Shown: positions 13,755 through 26,633 of the stretch, in pieces
Layout: every line of letters begins with the position of its first letter
Numbering within the stretch: the stretch's first letter is position 1
Assembly: GCF_050948215.1 (NCBI RefSeq)
Contig: NW_027488580.1
Location: forward strand, 1,612,001 to 1,676,000
Length of the DNA: 64,000 nt
Source: Halictus rubicundus
Taxonomy: Eukaryota > Arthropoda > Insecta > Hymenoptera > Halictidae
Direction of reading: 5' to 3'
Notes under the pieces: model-generated
What the model saw: only the letters and a program-made list of their open reading frames with translations
What the model was told of the DNA's origin: nothing
Databases searched by the model: none
Translations under genes and position numbers: made by a program

Positions 13755-14069
13755 AGCGAATCCTGATCGCTCCGCGTTCCCGCCGTAGTAGCGAGTCTTG
13801 ATCGCTCCGCGTTTCCGCCGTAACAGCGAGTCCTGATCGCTCCGCGTTCCCGCCGTACCAGCGAATCCTGATCGCTCCGCGTTCCCGCCGTAACAGCGAG
13901 TCCTGATCGCTCCGCGTTTCCGCCGTAAAATAGCGAGTCCCGATCGCTCCGCGTTCCCGCCGTAACAGCGAGTCCTGATCGCTCCGCGTTTCCGCCGTAA
14001 AATAGCGAGTCCCGATCGCTCCGCGCTACCGCCGTACAAGCGAATCCTGCTCGCTTCGCGTTACCGTCA
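13755..14069. repeat. 35-37 bp minisatellite, about 9 copies
   Basis: Units start at 13755, 13790, 13825, 13860, 13895, 13932, 13967, 14004 and 14039, so the lengths are 35, 35, 35, 35, 37, 35, 37 and 35 bp plus a final partial unit. Each unit begins AGCGA(A/G)TCC, continues GATCGCTCCGCG and ends CCGCCGTA. The 37-bp forms carry AAAAT in place of AAC before the next AGCGA. AGCGA and TCGCT inside each unit can pair as a short stem. A 115-codon - strand frame here is only the translated repeat. The array stops exactly at the satellite junction. Confidence 0.9.
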
Positions 14070-17000
14070 TCCTATCCTCTATCCTATCCTATATCCTATC
14101 CTATCCTCTATCCTATGTTATCCTCTACCCCATCCTATCCTCTATCCTATCCTATCCTCTATCCAATCCTATCCTCTATCCTATTATATCCTCTATCGTA
14201 TCCTACCCTATCCTCTATCCTATCCTATCCTCTATCCTATCCTATCCTCTATCCTATCCATCCTCTATCCTATCCTATCCTCTATCATATCCTATCCTCT
14301 TTCCTATAATATCCTCTATCCTATCCAATCTCTATCGTCTCCTTTCCTCTATCCTATCCAATCCCCTATCTTATCTTCTATCTTCTCCTGTCCTCTATCC
14401 TATCCAATCCCCTATCCTATCCTCTATCCCATCCTATCCTCTATCCTATCCTATCCTCTATCCCATCCTATCCTCTATCCTATCATATCCTCTATCCTAT
14501 ACTATCCTCTATCCTATCCTATCCTATCCTCTATCCTATCCAATCCCCTATCCTATCCACTATCCTATCCTATCCTCTATCCTATCCTATCTTTTATCCT
14601 ATCCTATCCTCTATCCTATCCGATCCTCTATCCTATCCTATCATCTACCCTATCCTATCCTCTATCCTATCCTATCCTCTATCCTATCCGATCCTCTATC
14701 CTATCCTATCCTCTATCCTATCTTATCCTCTATACTATCCAATCCCCTATCCTATCCTATATCCAATCCTATCCTCTATTCTATCCTATCCTCTATCCTA
14801 TCCTATTCTCTATCCTATCATCTACCCTATCCTATCCCCTATCCTATCCAATCACCTATCCTATCCTCTATACGATCCTATCATCTATCCTATCCTATCC
14901 TCTACCCTATCCTATCATATCCTCTATCCCATCCTATCCTCTATCCTATCCTATCCTCTATCCCATCCTATCCTCTATCCTATCATCTACCCTATCCTAT
15001 CCCCTATCCTATCCAATCACCTATCCTATCCTCTATACGATCCTATCATCTATCCTATCCTATCCTCTACCCTATCCTATCATATCCTCTATCCCATCCT
15101 ATCCTCTATCCTATCCTATCCTCTATCCCATCCTATCCTCTATCCTATCATATCCTCTATCCTATACTATCCTCTATCCTATCCTATCCTATCCTCTATC
15201 CTATCCAATCCCCTATCCTATCCACTATCCTATCCTATCCTCTATCCTATCCTATCTTTTATCCTATCCTATCCTCTATCCTATCCGATCCTCTATCCTA
15301 TCCTATCATCTACCCTATCCTATCCTCTATCCTATCCTATCCTCTATCCTATCCTATCCTCTATCCTATCCTATCCTCTATCCTATCCTATCCTGTATCC
15401 TATCCTATCCTCTATCCTATCCTGTATCCTATCCTATCCTCTATCCTGTCCTATCCTCTATCCTATCCTATCCTCTATCCTATCCTATCCTCTATCCAGT
15501 CCTATCCTCTATAATATCGTATCCTCTATCATATCCTATCCTCTTTCCTATAATATCATCTATCCTATCCAATCTCTATCGTCTCCTTTCCTCTATCCTA
15601 TCCAATCCCCTATCTTATCTTCTATCGTCTCCTGTCCTCTATCCTATCCAATCCCCTATCCTATCCTCTGTCCTATCCTATCCGATACTCTATCCTATCC
15701 TATTCTCTATAATATCGTACCCTCTATCCTATCCTATCCTCTATCCTATCCTATCCTCTATCCTATCCTATCCTCTATCCTATCCTATCCTCTATCCCAT
15801 CCTATCCTCTATCCTATCATATCCTCTATCCTATACTATCCTCTATCCTATCCTATCCTATCCTCTATCCTATCCAATCCCCTATCCTATCCACTATCCT
15901 ATCCTATTGTCTATCCTATCATCTACCCTATCCTATCCTCTATCCTTTCCAATCACCTATCCTATCCTCTATACGATCCTATCCTCTATGCTATCCTATC
16001 CTCTACCCTATCCTATCATATCCTCTATCCTATCCAATCCTCTATCCTATCCTCTATCCTATCCTATCCTCTATCCTATCCTATCCTCTATCCTATCCTA
16101 TCCTCTATCCTCTCCTATCCTCTATCCTATCCTATCCTCTATCCTATCCTATCCTCTATCCTATCCTATCCTCTATCCTATCCTATCCGCTATCCTATCC
16201 TATCCTCTATCCTATCCTATACTCTATCCTAACCTATCCTCTATCCTATCCTATTCTCTATCCTATCCTATCCTGAACCCTATCCTAACCTCATTCCTAA
16301 CCTATACTCCATTATATCCTATCCGCTATCCTATCATATCCTCTATCCTATCCTCTATCCTATCCTATCCTCAACCCTATCCTATCCTCATTCCTATCCT
16401 ATACTCCATTATATCCTATCCGCTATCCTATCATATCCTCTATCCTATCCAATCCTCTATCCTATCCTATTCTCTATCCTATCCTATCCTCTATCTGACA
16501 CTATCCTCTAGCCTATCCTATCCTCTATCCTATCCTCTATCCTATCCTATCCTCTATCCTATCCTACCCTCAATCCTATCCTATCCTATGCTCTATCCTA
16601 TCCTATCCTCTATCCTATCCTATCTTTTATCCTATCCTATCCTATGCTCTATCCTATCCTATCCTCTATCCTATCCTATCTTTTATCCTATCCTATCCTC
16701 TATCCTATCCGATCCTCTATCCTATCCTATCATCTACCCTATCCTATCCTCTATCCTATCCTATCCTCTATCCTATCCGATCCTCTATCCTATCCTATCC
16801 TCTATCCTATCTTATCCTCTATACTATCCAATCCCCTATCCTATCCTCTATCCAATCATATCCTCTATTCTATCCTATCATCTATCCTATCCTATCCTCT
16901 ATCCTATCCTATCCTATCCTATCCTATCCTCTATCCTATCCTATGCTCTATCCTATTCTATACTCTATCCTATCCCATCCTCTATCCTAACCTATCCTCT

Positions 17001-17290
17001 ATCCTATCCTATCCTCTATCATATCCTATCCTCTATCCTATCCTATCCTCTATCCTATCCTCTATCCTATCCTATCCTCTATCCTATCCTGTCCTCTATC
17101 CTATCCTATCCTTTATCCTATCCTATCCTCTATCCTATCCTATCCTCTATCCTATCCTATCCTCTATCCTATCCTATCCTCTATCCTATCCTATCCTCTA
17201 TCCTATCCTATCCTATCCTCTATCCTATCCTATCCTCTATCCTATCCTATCGTCTATCCTATCCTATCCTCTATCCTATCCTATCCTCTA

Positions 17291-17900
17291 TCCAGTCCTA
17301 TCCTCTATAATATCGTATCCTCTATCATATCCTATCCTCTTTCCTATAATATCATCTATCCTATCCAATCTCTATCGTCTCCTTTCCTCTATCCTATCCA
17401 ATCCCCTATCTTATCTTCTATCGTCTCCTGTCCTCTATCCTATCCAATCCCCTATCCTATCCTCTATCCTATCCTATCCTCTATCCTATCCTACCCTCAA
17501 TCCTATCCTATCCTATGCTCTATCCTATTCTATACTCTATCCTATCCCATCCTCTATCCTAACCTATCCTCCATCCTATCCTATCCTCTATCCTATCCTA
17601 TCCTGTATCCTATCCCATCCTCTATCCTATCCTCTATCCTATCCTATCCTCTATCCTGTCCTATCCTCTATAATATCGTATCCTCTATCATATCCTATCC
17701 TCTTTCCTATAATATCGTCTATCCTATCCAATCTCTATCGTCTCCTTTCCTATATCCTATCCAATCCCGTATCTTATCTTCTATCGTCTCCTGTCCTCTA
17801 TCCTATCCAATCACCTATCCTATCCTCTATCCTATCCTATCCTCTATCCTATCCTACCCTCAATCCTATCCTATGCTCTATCCTATTCTATACTCTATCC
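17291..17900. repeat. Segment duplicated about 2,140 bp downstream (19431-20040)
   Basis: The rare TCCAGTCC at 17291 and the variant TATATCCTATCCAATCCCG beginning at 17751 reappear at 19431 and 19891, both with an offset of 2,140 bp, and the sequence between the markers agrees. Near 16942 the offset has drifted to 2,145, one pentamer. This is a higher-order repeat of the satellite; the outer limits are not resolved. Confidence 0.65.
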
Positions 17901-20489
17901 TATCACATCCTCTATCCTATCCTATCCTCTATCCTATCCTATCCTCTATCCTATCCTATCCTCTATCCTATCCTATCCTCTATCCTATCCTATCCTCTAT
18001 CCTATCCTATCCTCTATCCTATCCTATCCTCTATCCTATCCAATCTCTATCGTCTCCTTTCCTCTATCCTATCCAATCCCCTATCTTATCTACTATCGTC
18101 TCCTGTCCTCTATCCTATCCAATCCCCTATCCTATCCTCTATCCTATCCTATCCTCTATCCTATCCTACCCTCAATCCTATCCTATCCTATGCTCTATCC
18201 TATTCTATACTCTATCCTATCCCATCCTCTATCCTAACCTATCCTCTATCCTATCCTATCCTCTATCCTAACCTATCCTGTATCCTATTATATCCTCTAT
18301 CCTATCCTATCCTCTATCCTATCCTATCCTCTATCCTATCCTATCCTCTATCCTATCCAATCCCCTATCCTATCCACTATCCTATCCTATCCTCTATCCT
18401 ATCCTATCTTTTATCCTATCCTATCCTCTATCCTATCCGATCCTCTATCCTATCCTATCATCTACCCTATCCTATCCTCTATCCTATCCTATCCTCTATC
18501 CTATCCGATCCTCTATCCTATCCTATCCTCTATCCTATCTTATCCTCTATACTATCCAATCCCCTATCCTATCCTATATCCAATCCTATCCTCTATTCAT
18601 TCCTATCCTCTATCCTATCCTATTCTCTATCCTATCATCTACCCTATCCTATCCCCTATCCTATCCAATCACCTATCCTATCCTCTATACGATCCTATCA
18701 TCTATCCTATCCTATCCTCTACCCTATCCTATCATATCCTCTATCCTATCCAATCCTCTATCCTATCCTCTATCCTATCCGATCCTCTATCCTATCCTAT
18801 CCTCTATCCTATCTTATCCTCTATACTATCCAATCCCCTATCCTATCCTCTATCCAATCATATCCTCTATTCTATCCTATCATCTATCCTATCCTATCCT
18901 CTATCCTATCCTATCCTATCCTCTATCCTATCCTATGCTCTATCCTATTCTATACTCTATCCTATCCCATCCTCTATCCTAACCTATCCTCTATCCTATC
19001 CTATCCTCTATCCTATCCTATCCTCTATCCTATCCTATCCTCTATCCTATCCTCTATCCTATCCTATCCTATCCTCTATCCTATCCTATGCTCTATCCTA
19101 TTCTATACTCTATCCTATCCCATCCTCTATCCTAACCTATCCTCTATCCTATCCTATCCTCTACCCTATCCTATCCTCTATCCTATCCTATCCTCTATCC
19201 TATCCTCTATCCTATCCTATCCTCTATCCTATCCTGTCCTCTATCCTATCCTATCCTTTATCCTATCCTATCCTCTATCCTATCCTATCCTCTATCCTAT
19301 CCTATCCTCTATCCTATCCTATCCTCTATCCTATCCTATCCTCTATCCTATCCTATCCTCTATCCTATCCTATCCTCTATCCTATCCTATCGTCTATCCT
19401 ATCCTATCCTCTATCCTATCCTATCCTCTATCCAGTCCTATCCTCTATAATATCGTATCCTCTATCATATCCTATCCTCTTTCCTATAATATCATCTATC
19501 CTATCCAATCTCTATCGTCTCCTTTCCTCTATCCTATCCAATCCCCTATCTTATCTTCTATCGTCTCCTGTCCTCTATCCTATCCAATCCCCTATCCTAT
19601 CCTCTATCCTATCCTATCCTCTATCCTATCCTACCCTCAATCCTATCCTATCCTATGCTCTATCCTATTCTATACTCTATCCTATCCCATCCTCTATCCT
19701 AACCTATCCTCTATCCTATCCTATCCTCTATCCTATCCTATCCTGTATCCTATCCCATCCTCTATCCTATCCTCTATCCTATCCTATCCTCTATCCTGTC
19801 CTATCCTCTATAATATCGTATCCTCTATCATATCCTATCCTCTTTCCTATAATATCGTCTATCCTATCCAATCTCTATCGTCTCCTTTCCTATATCCTAT
19901 CCAATCCCGTATCTTATCTTCTATCGTCTCCTGTCCTCTATCCTACCCAATCACCTATCCTATCCTCTATCCTATCCTATCCTCTATCCTATCCTACCCT
20001 CAATCCTATCCTATCCTATGCTCTATCCTATTCTATACTCTATCCTATCCCATCCTCTATCCTAACCTATCCTCTATCCTATCCTATCCTCTATCCTATC
20101 CTATCCTGTATCCTATTATATCCTCTATCCTATCCTATCCTCTATCCTATCCTATCCTCTATCCTATCCTATCCTCTATCCTATCCAATCCCCTATCCTA
20201 TCCACTATCCTATCCTATCCTCTATCCTATCCTATCTTTTATCCTATCCTATCCTCTATCCTATCCGATCCTCTATCCTATCCTATCATCTACCCTATCC
20301 TATCCTCTATCCTATCCTATCCTCTATCCTCTCCTATCCTCTATCCTATCCTATCCTCTATCCTATCCTATCCTCTATCCTATCCTATCCTCTATCCTAT
20401 CCTATCCGCTATCCTATCCTATCCTCTATCCTATCCTATACTCTATCCTAACCTATCCTCTATCCTATCCTATTCTCTATCCTATCCTA

Positions 20490-21295
20490 TCCTGAACCCT
20501 ATCCTATCCTCATTCCTAACCTATACTCCATTATATCCTATCCGCTATCCTATCATATCCTCTATCCTATCCTCTATCCTATCCTATCCTCAACCCTATC
20601 CTATCCTCATTCCTATCCTATACTCCATTATATCCTATCCGCTATCCTATCATATCCTCTATCCTATCCAATCCTCTATCCTATCCTATCCTCTATCCTA
20701 TGCTATCCTCTATCTGACACTATCCTCTAGCCTATCCTATCCTCTATCCTATCCTCTGTCCTATCCTATCCTCTATCCTATCCTACCCTCAATCCTATCC
20801 TATCCTATGCTCTATCCTATCCTATCCTCTATCCTATCCTATACTCTATCCTAACCTATCCTCTATCCTATCCTATTCTCTATCCTATCCTATCCTGAAC
20901 CCTATCCTATCCTCATTCCTAACCTATACTCCATTATATCCTATCCGCTATCCTATCATATCCTCTATCCTATCCTCTATCCTATCCTATCCTCAACCCT
21001 ATCCTATCCTCATTCCTATCCTATACTCCATTATATCCTATCCGCTATCCTATCATATCCTCTATCCTATCCAATCCTCTATCCTATCCTATCCTCTATC
21101 CTATCCTATCCTCTATCTGACACTATCCTCTAGCCTATCCTATCCTCTATCCTATCCTCTATCCTATCCTATCCTCTATCCTATCCTACCCTCAATCCTA
21201 TCCTATCCTATGCTCTATCCTATCCTATCCTCTATCCTATCCTATCTTTTATCCTATCCTATCCTCTATCCTATCCGATCCTCTATCCTATCCTA
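20490..21295. repeat. About 400-bp tandem higher-order repeat
   Basis: The marker series CTGAACCC, CTCAACCC and TCTGACACTATCCTCTAGCC occurs twice in tandem. The TCTGACAC markers are at 20713 and 21116, 403 bp apart. The same series occurs once more near 16270-16520. Limits are approximate. Confidence 0.65.
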
Positions 21296-23744
21296 TCATC
21301 TACCCTATCCTATCCTCTATCCTATCCTATCCTCTATCCTATCCGATCCTCTATCCTATCCTATCCTCTATCCTATCTTATCCTTTATACTATCCAATCC
21401 CCTATCCTATCCTCTATCCAATCCTATCCTCTATTCTATCCTATCATCTATCCTATCCTATCCTCTATCCTATCCTATCCTATCCTCTATCCTATCCTAT
21501 GCTCTATCCTATTCTATACTCTATCCTATCCCATCCTCTATCCTAACCTATCCTCTATCCTATCCTATCCTCTATCCTATCCTATCCTGTATCCTATCCT
21601 ATCCTCTATCCTATCCTATCCTCTATCCTGTCCTATCCTCTATCATATCCTATCCTCTTTCCTATAATATCATCTATCCTATCCAATCTCTATCGTCTCC
21701 TTTCCTATATCCTATCCAATCCCGTATCTTATCTTCTATCGTCTCCTGTCCTCTACCCTATCCAATCCCCTATCCTATCCTCTATCCTATCCTATCCTCT
21801 ATCCTATCCTATCCTATGCTCTTTCCTATTCTATACTCTATCCTATCCTATCCTCTATCCGATCCTATCCTCTATCCTATCCTATCCTCTATTCTATCCT
21901 ATCCTCTATCCTATCCTATCCTCTATCCTATCCTATCCTCTATCCTCTCCTATCCTCTATCCTATCCTATCCTCTATCCTATCCTATCCTCTATCATATC
22001 CTATCCTCTATCCTATCCTATCCGCTATCCTATCCTATCCTCTATCCTATCCTATACTCTATCCTATCCTATCCTCTATCCTATCCTATCCTATCCTCTA
22101 TCCTATCCTATCCGCTATCCTATCATATCCTCTATCCTATAATATCCTCTATCCTATCCAATCCTCTATCCTATCCTCTATCCTATCCTCTATCCTATCC
22201 TATCCTCTATCCTATCCTCTATCCTATCCTCTATCCTATCCTCTATCCTATCCTATCCTCTATCCTATCCTATCCTCTATTCTATCCTATCCTCTATCCT
22301 AACCTATCCTCTATCCTATCCTATCCTCCATCGTCTCCTATCCTCTATCCTATCCAATCCCCTACCCTATCCTCTATCCTATCCTATATTCTATCCTATC
22401 CAATCCTACATCCTATCCTATCCTCCATCGTCTCCTATCCTCTATCCTATCCAATCCCCTATCCTATCCTCTATCCTATCCTATCCTCTATCCTATCCTA
22501 TCCTCTATCCTATCCTATCCTCTATCCTATCCTATCCTCTATCCTATCCTATCCTCTATCCTATCCTATCCTCTATCCTATCCTATCCTCTATCCTATCC
22601 TATCCTCTATCCTATCCTATCCTCTATCCTATCCTATCCTATCTTCTATCCTATCCTATCCTCTATCCTATCCTATCCTCTATCCTATCCTATCCTCTAT
22701 CCTATCCTATCCTCTATCCTATCCTATCCTCTATCCAGTCCTATCCTCTATAATATCCTATCCTCTATCCTATCCTCTATCCTATCCTATCCTCTATCCT
22801 ATCCTACCCTCAATCCTATCCTATCCTATCCTCTATCCTATCCTATCCTCTATCGTATCCTATCCTCTATCCTTTCCAATCCTACATCCTATCCTATCCG
22901 CTATGCTATCCTATGCTCTGTCCTATCCATTCCTATATCCTATCCTCTATCATATCCTATCCTCTTTGCTATAATGTCATCTATCCTATCCAATCTCTAT
23001 CGTCCCCTGTCATCTATCCTAGCAAATCCCCAATCTTATCCTGTATCGTCTCCTGCCCTCTATCCTATCCAATCCCCTATCTTATCTTCTATCGTCTCCT
23101 GTCCTCTATCCTATCCAATCCCCTATCCTATCCTCTATCCCATCCTATCCTCTATCCTATCCTATCCTCTATCCCATCCTATCCTCTATCCTATCATATC
23201 CTCTATCCTATACTATCCTCTATCCTATCCTATCCTATCCTCTATCCTATCCAATCCCATATCCTATCCACTATCCTATCCTATCCTCTATCCTATCCTA
23301 TCCTCTATCCTATCCTATTCTCTATCCTATCCGATCCTCTATCCTATCCTATCCTATCCTCTATCCTATCCTATCCGCTATCCTATCATATCCTCTATCC
23401 TATAATATCCTCTATCCTATCCAATCCTCTATCCTATCCTCTATCCTATCCTATCCTCTATCCTATCCTCTATCCTCTATCCTATCCTCTATCCTATCCT
23501 CTATCCTATCCTCTATCCTATCCTATCCTCTATCCTATCCTCTATCCTATCCTCTATCCTCTATCCTATCCTCTATCCTATCCTATCCTCTATCCTAACC
23601 TATCCTCTATCCTATCCTATCCTCCATCGTCTCCTATCCTCTATCCTATCCAATCCCCTACCCTATCCTCTATCCTATCCTATATTCTATCCTATCCAAT
23701 CCTACAACCTATCCTATCCTCCATCGTCTCCTATCCTCTATCCT

Positions 23745-23763
23745 ATCCAATCCCCTATCCTAT
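23745..23763. other. Empty target site, paralogue of retrotransposon copy 2
   Basis: The 19 bases ATCCAATCCCCTATCCTAT occur here once, followed directly by CCTCT, and are identical to the target-site duplications of copy 2. The upstream flank shares the rare CTACAACCTATCC variant with the left flank of copy 2 (here near 23701, there near 34469), and the downstream flank matches 35477 onward. Left offset 10,766 and right offset 11,732 differ by 966 bp, exactly the element (947) plus one duplication (19). This is the uninterrupted version of the locus. Confidence 0.9.
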
Positions 23764-26633
23764 CCTCTATCCTATCCTATCCTCTATCCTATCCTATCCT
23801 TTATCCTATCCTATCCTCTATCCTATCCAATCCTACATCCTATCCTATCCGCTTTGCTATCCATTCCTCTATCCTATCCTATCCTATCCGCTTTGCTATC
23901 CTATCCTCTATCCTATCCTATCCTCTCTGTTATCCTATCCTCCATCGTCACCTATCCTCTATAATATCCAATCCCCTACCCTATCCTCTATCCTATCATA
24001 TCCTCTATCCTATCCAATCCTACATCCTATCCTATCCCCCATCGTCTCCTATCCTCTATCCTAACCTATCCTCTATCCTATCCTATCCTCTATTCTATCC
24101 TATCCTCTATCCTGTCCTATCCTCTATAATATCGTATCCTCTATCATATCCTATCCTCTATCCTATCCTATCCTCTATCGTATCCTATCCTCTATCCTAT
24201 CCAATCCTACATCCTATCCTATCCGCTATGCTATCCTATCGTCTGTCCTATCCATTCCTATATCCTATCCTCTATCATATCCTATCCTCTTTGCTATAAT
24301 ATCATCTATCCTATCCAATCTCTATCGTCCCCTGTCATCTATCCTAGCAAATCCCCAATCTTATCCTGTATCGTCTCCTGCCCTCTATCCTATCCAATCC
24401 CCTATCTTATCTTCTATCGTCTCCTGCCCTCTATCCTATCCTATCCTCTATCCTATCCTATCCTATGCTCTTTCCTATTCTATACTCTATCCTATCCTAT
24501 CCTCTATCCTATCCTATCCTCTATCCTATCCTATCCTCTATCCTATCCTATCCTCTATCCTATCCTATCCTCTATCCTGTCCTATCCTCAATCCTATCCT
24601 ATCCTCTATCCTCTCCTATCCTTTATACTAACCAATCCTCTATCCTATCCTCTATCCTATCCTGTCCTCTATCCTATCCTATCCTCCATCGTCTCCTATC
24701 CTCTATCCTATCCAATCCCATACCCTATCCTGTATCGTATCCTATCCTCTATCCTATCCAATCCTACATCCTATCCTATCCTCCAGCGTCTCCTATCCTC
24801 TATCCTATCCAATCGCCTATCCTATCCTCTATCCTATCCTATCCTCTATCCTATCCTATCCTCTATCCGATCCTATCCTCTATCCTATCCTATCCTCTAT
24901 CCTATCCTATCCTCTATCCTATCCTATCCTCTATCATATTCTATCCTCTTGCCTGTAATATCATCTATCCTATCCTATTCTCTATCCTATCCTATCCTCT
25001 ATCCTATACTATCCTCTATCGTCTCCTGTCCTCTATACTATCCAATCCCCTATCCTATCCTCTGTCCTATCCTATCCGATACTCTACCCTATCCTATCCT
25101 CTATAATATCGTATCCTCTATCGTATCCTATCCTCTTTCCTATAATATCATCTATCCTATCCTATCCTCTATCCTATCCTATCCTCTATCCTATCCTTTC
25201 CTCTATCCTATCCTATCCTCTATCCTATCCTATCCTCTATCCTATCCTATCCACTATCCTATCCTATCCTCTATCCTATCCTATCCTCTATCTGACACTA
25301 TCCTCTAGCCTATCCTATCCTCTATCCTATCCTATCCTCTATCCTATCCTACCCTCAATCCTATCCTATCCTATGCTCTATCCTATTCTATACTCTATCC
25401 TATCCCATCCTCTATCCTATCCTATCCTCTATCCTATCCTGTCCTCTATCCTATCCTATCCTCTATCCTATCTTATCCTCTATACTATCCAATCCCCTAT
25501 CCTATCCTCTATCCGATCCTATCCTCTATTCTATCCTATCCTCTATCCTATCCTATTCTCTATCCTATCATCTACCCTATCCTATCCTCTATCCTATCCA
25601 ATCACCTATCCTATCCTCTATACGATCCTATCCTCTATCCTATCCTATCATCTACCCTATCCTATCATATCCTCTACCCTATCCAATCCTCTATCCTATC
25701 CTCTATCCTATCCTATCCTCTATCCTATCCTATCCTCTATCCTATCCTATCCTCTATCCTCTCCTATCCTCTATCCTATCCTATCCTCTATCCTATCCTA
25801 TCCTCTATCCTATCCTATCCGCTATCCTATCCTATCCTCTATCCTATCCTATACTCTATCCTATCCTATCCTCTATCCTATCCTATCCTATCCTCTATCC
25901 TATCCTATCCGCTATCCTATCATATCCTCTATCCTATAATATCCTCTATCCTATCCAATCCTCTATCCTATCCTCTATCCTATCCTCTATCCTATCCTAT
26001 CCTCTATCCTATCCTCTATCCTATCCTCTATCCTCTATCCTATCCTCTATCCTATCCTATCCTCTATCCTATCCTATCCTCTATTCTATCCTATCCTCTA
26101 TCCTAACCTATCCTCTATCCTATCCTATCCTCCATCGTCTCCTATCCTCTATCCTATCCAATCCCCTACCCTATCCTCTATCCTATCCTATATTCTATCC
26201 TATCCAATCCTACATCCTATCCTATCCTCCATCGTCTCCTATCCTCTATCCTATCCAATCCCCTATCCTATCCTCTATCCTATCCTATCCTCTATCCTAT
26301 CCTATCCTCTATCCTATCCTATCCTCTATCCTATCCTATCCTCTATCCTATCCTATCCTCTATCCTATCCTATCCTCTATCCTATCCTATCCTCTATCCT
26401 ATCCTATCCTCTATCCTATCCTATCCTCTATCCTATCCTATCCTATCCTCTATCCTATCCTATCCTCTATCCTATCCTATCCTCTATCCTATCCTATCCT
26501 CTATCCTATCCTATCCTCTATCCTATCCTATCCTCTATCCAGTCCTATCCTCTATAATATCCTATCCTCTATCCTATCCTCTATCCTATCCTATCCTCTA
26601 TCCTATCCTACCCTCAATCCTATCCTATCCTAT

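Larger units (their letters stand above)
12937..14069. mobile_element. GC-rich non-satellite island, possible solo LTR or other unclassified mobile element
   Basis: A 1,133-bp GC-rich segment interrupts the satellite abruptly on both sides. With the boundaries chosen it begins TG and ends CA, as an LTR would, but the flanks (TACTC on the left, TCCTA on the right) show no target-site duplication. It contains two CCAAT boxes, a TATA-like box, a 21-bp near-perfect internal duplication (13200-13220 and 13255-13275, one mismatch, 55 bp apart) and a right-end minisatellite. The first 32 bases form a hairpin (12938-12947 with 12960-12969, one mismatch). Frames of 74-162 codons cross it, but none carries a domain I recognise and several overlap. 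A solo LTR, a foldback-type element or a captured promoter fragment are all possible. Confidence 0.45.

Noticed and set aside
13692..14039. 115-codon - strand frame with repeated RRKRGAIRTR-like segments
   Set aside because: It is the translated 35-37 bp minisatellite.
12932..14074. Target-site duplication around the GC-rich island
   Set aside because: Left TACTC and right TCCTA do not match, and shifting the boundaries by a few bases does not produce a convincing duplication.
16644..20495. 1,283-codon + strand frame
   Set aside because: Same satellite artefact; its length reflects only the absence of stop triplets in TATCC/TATCCTC.
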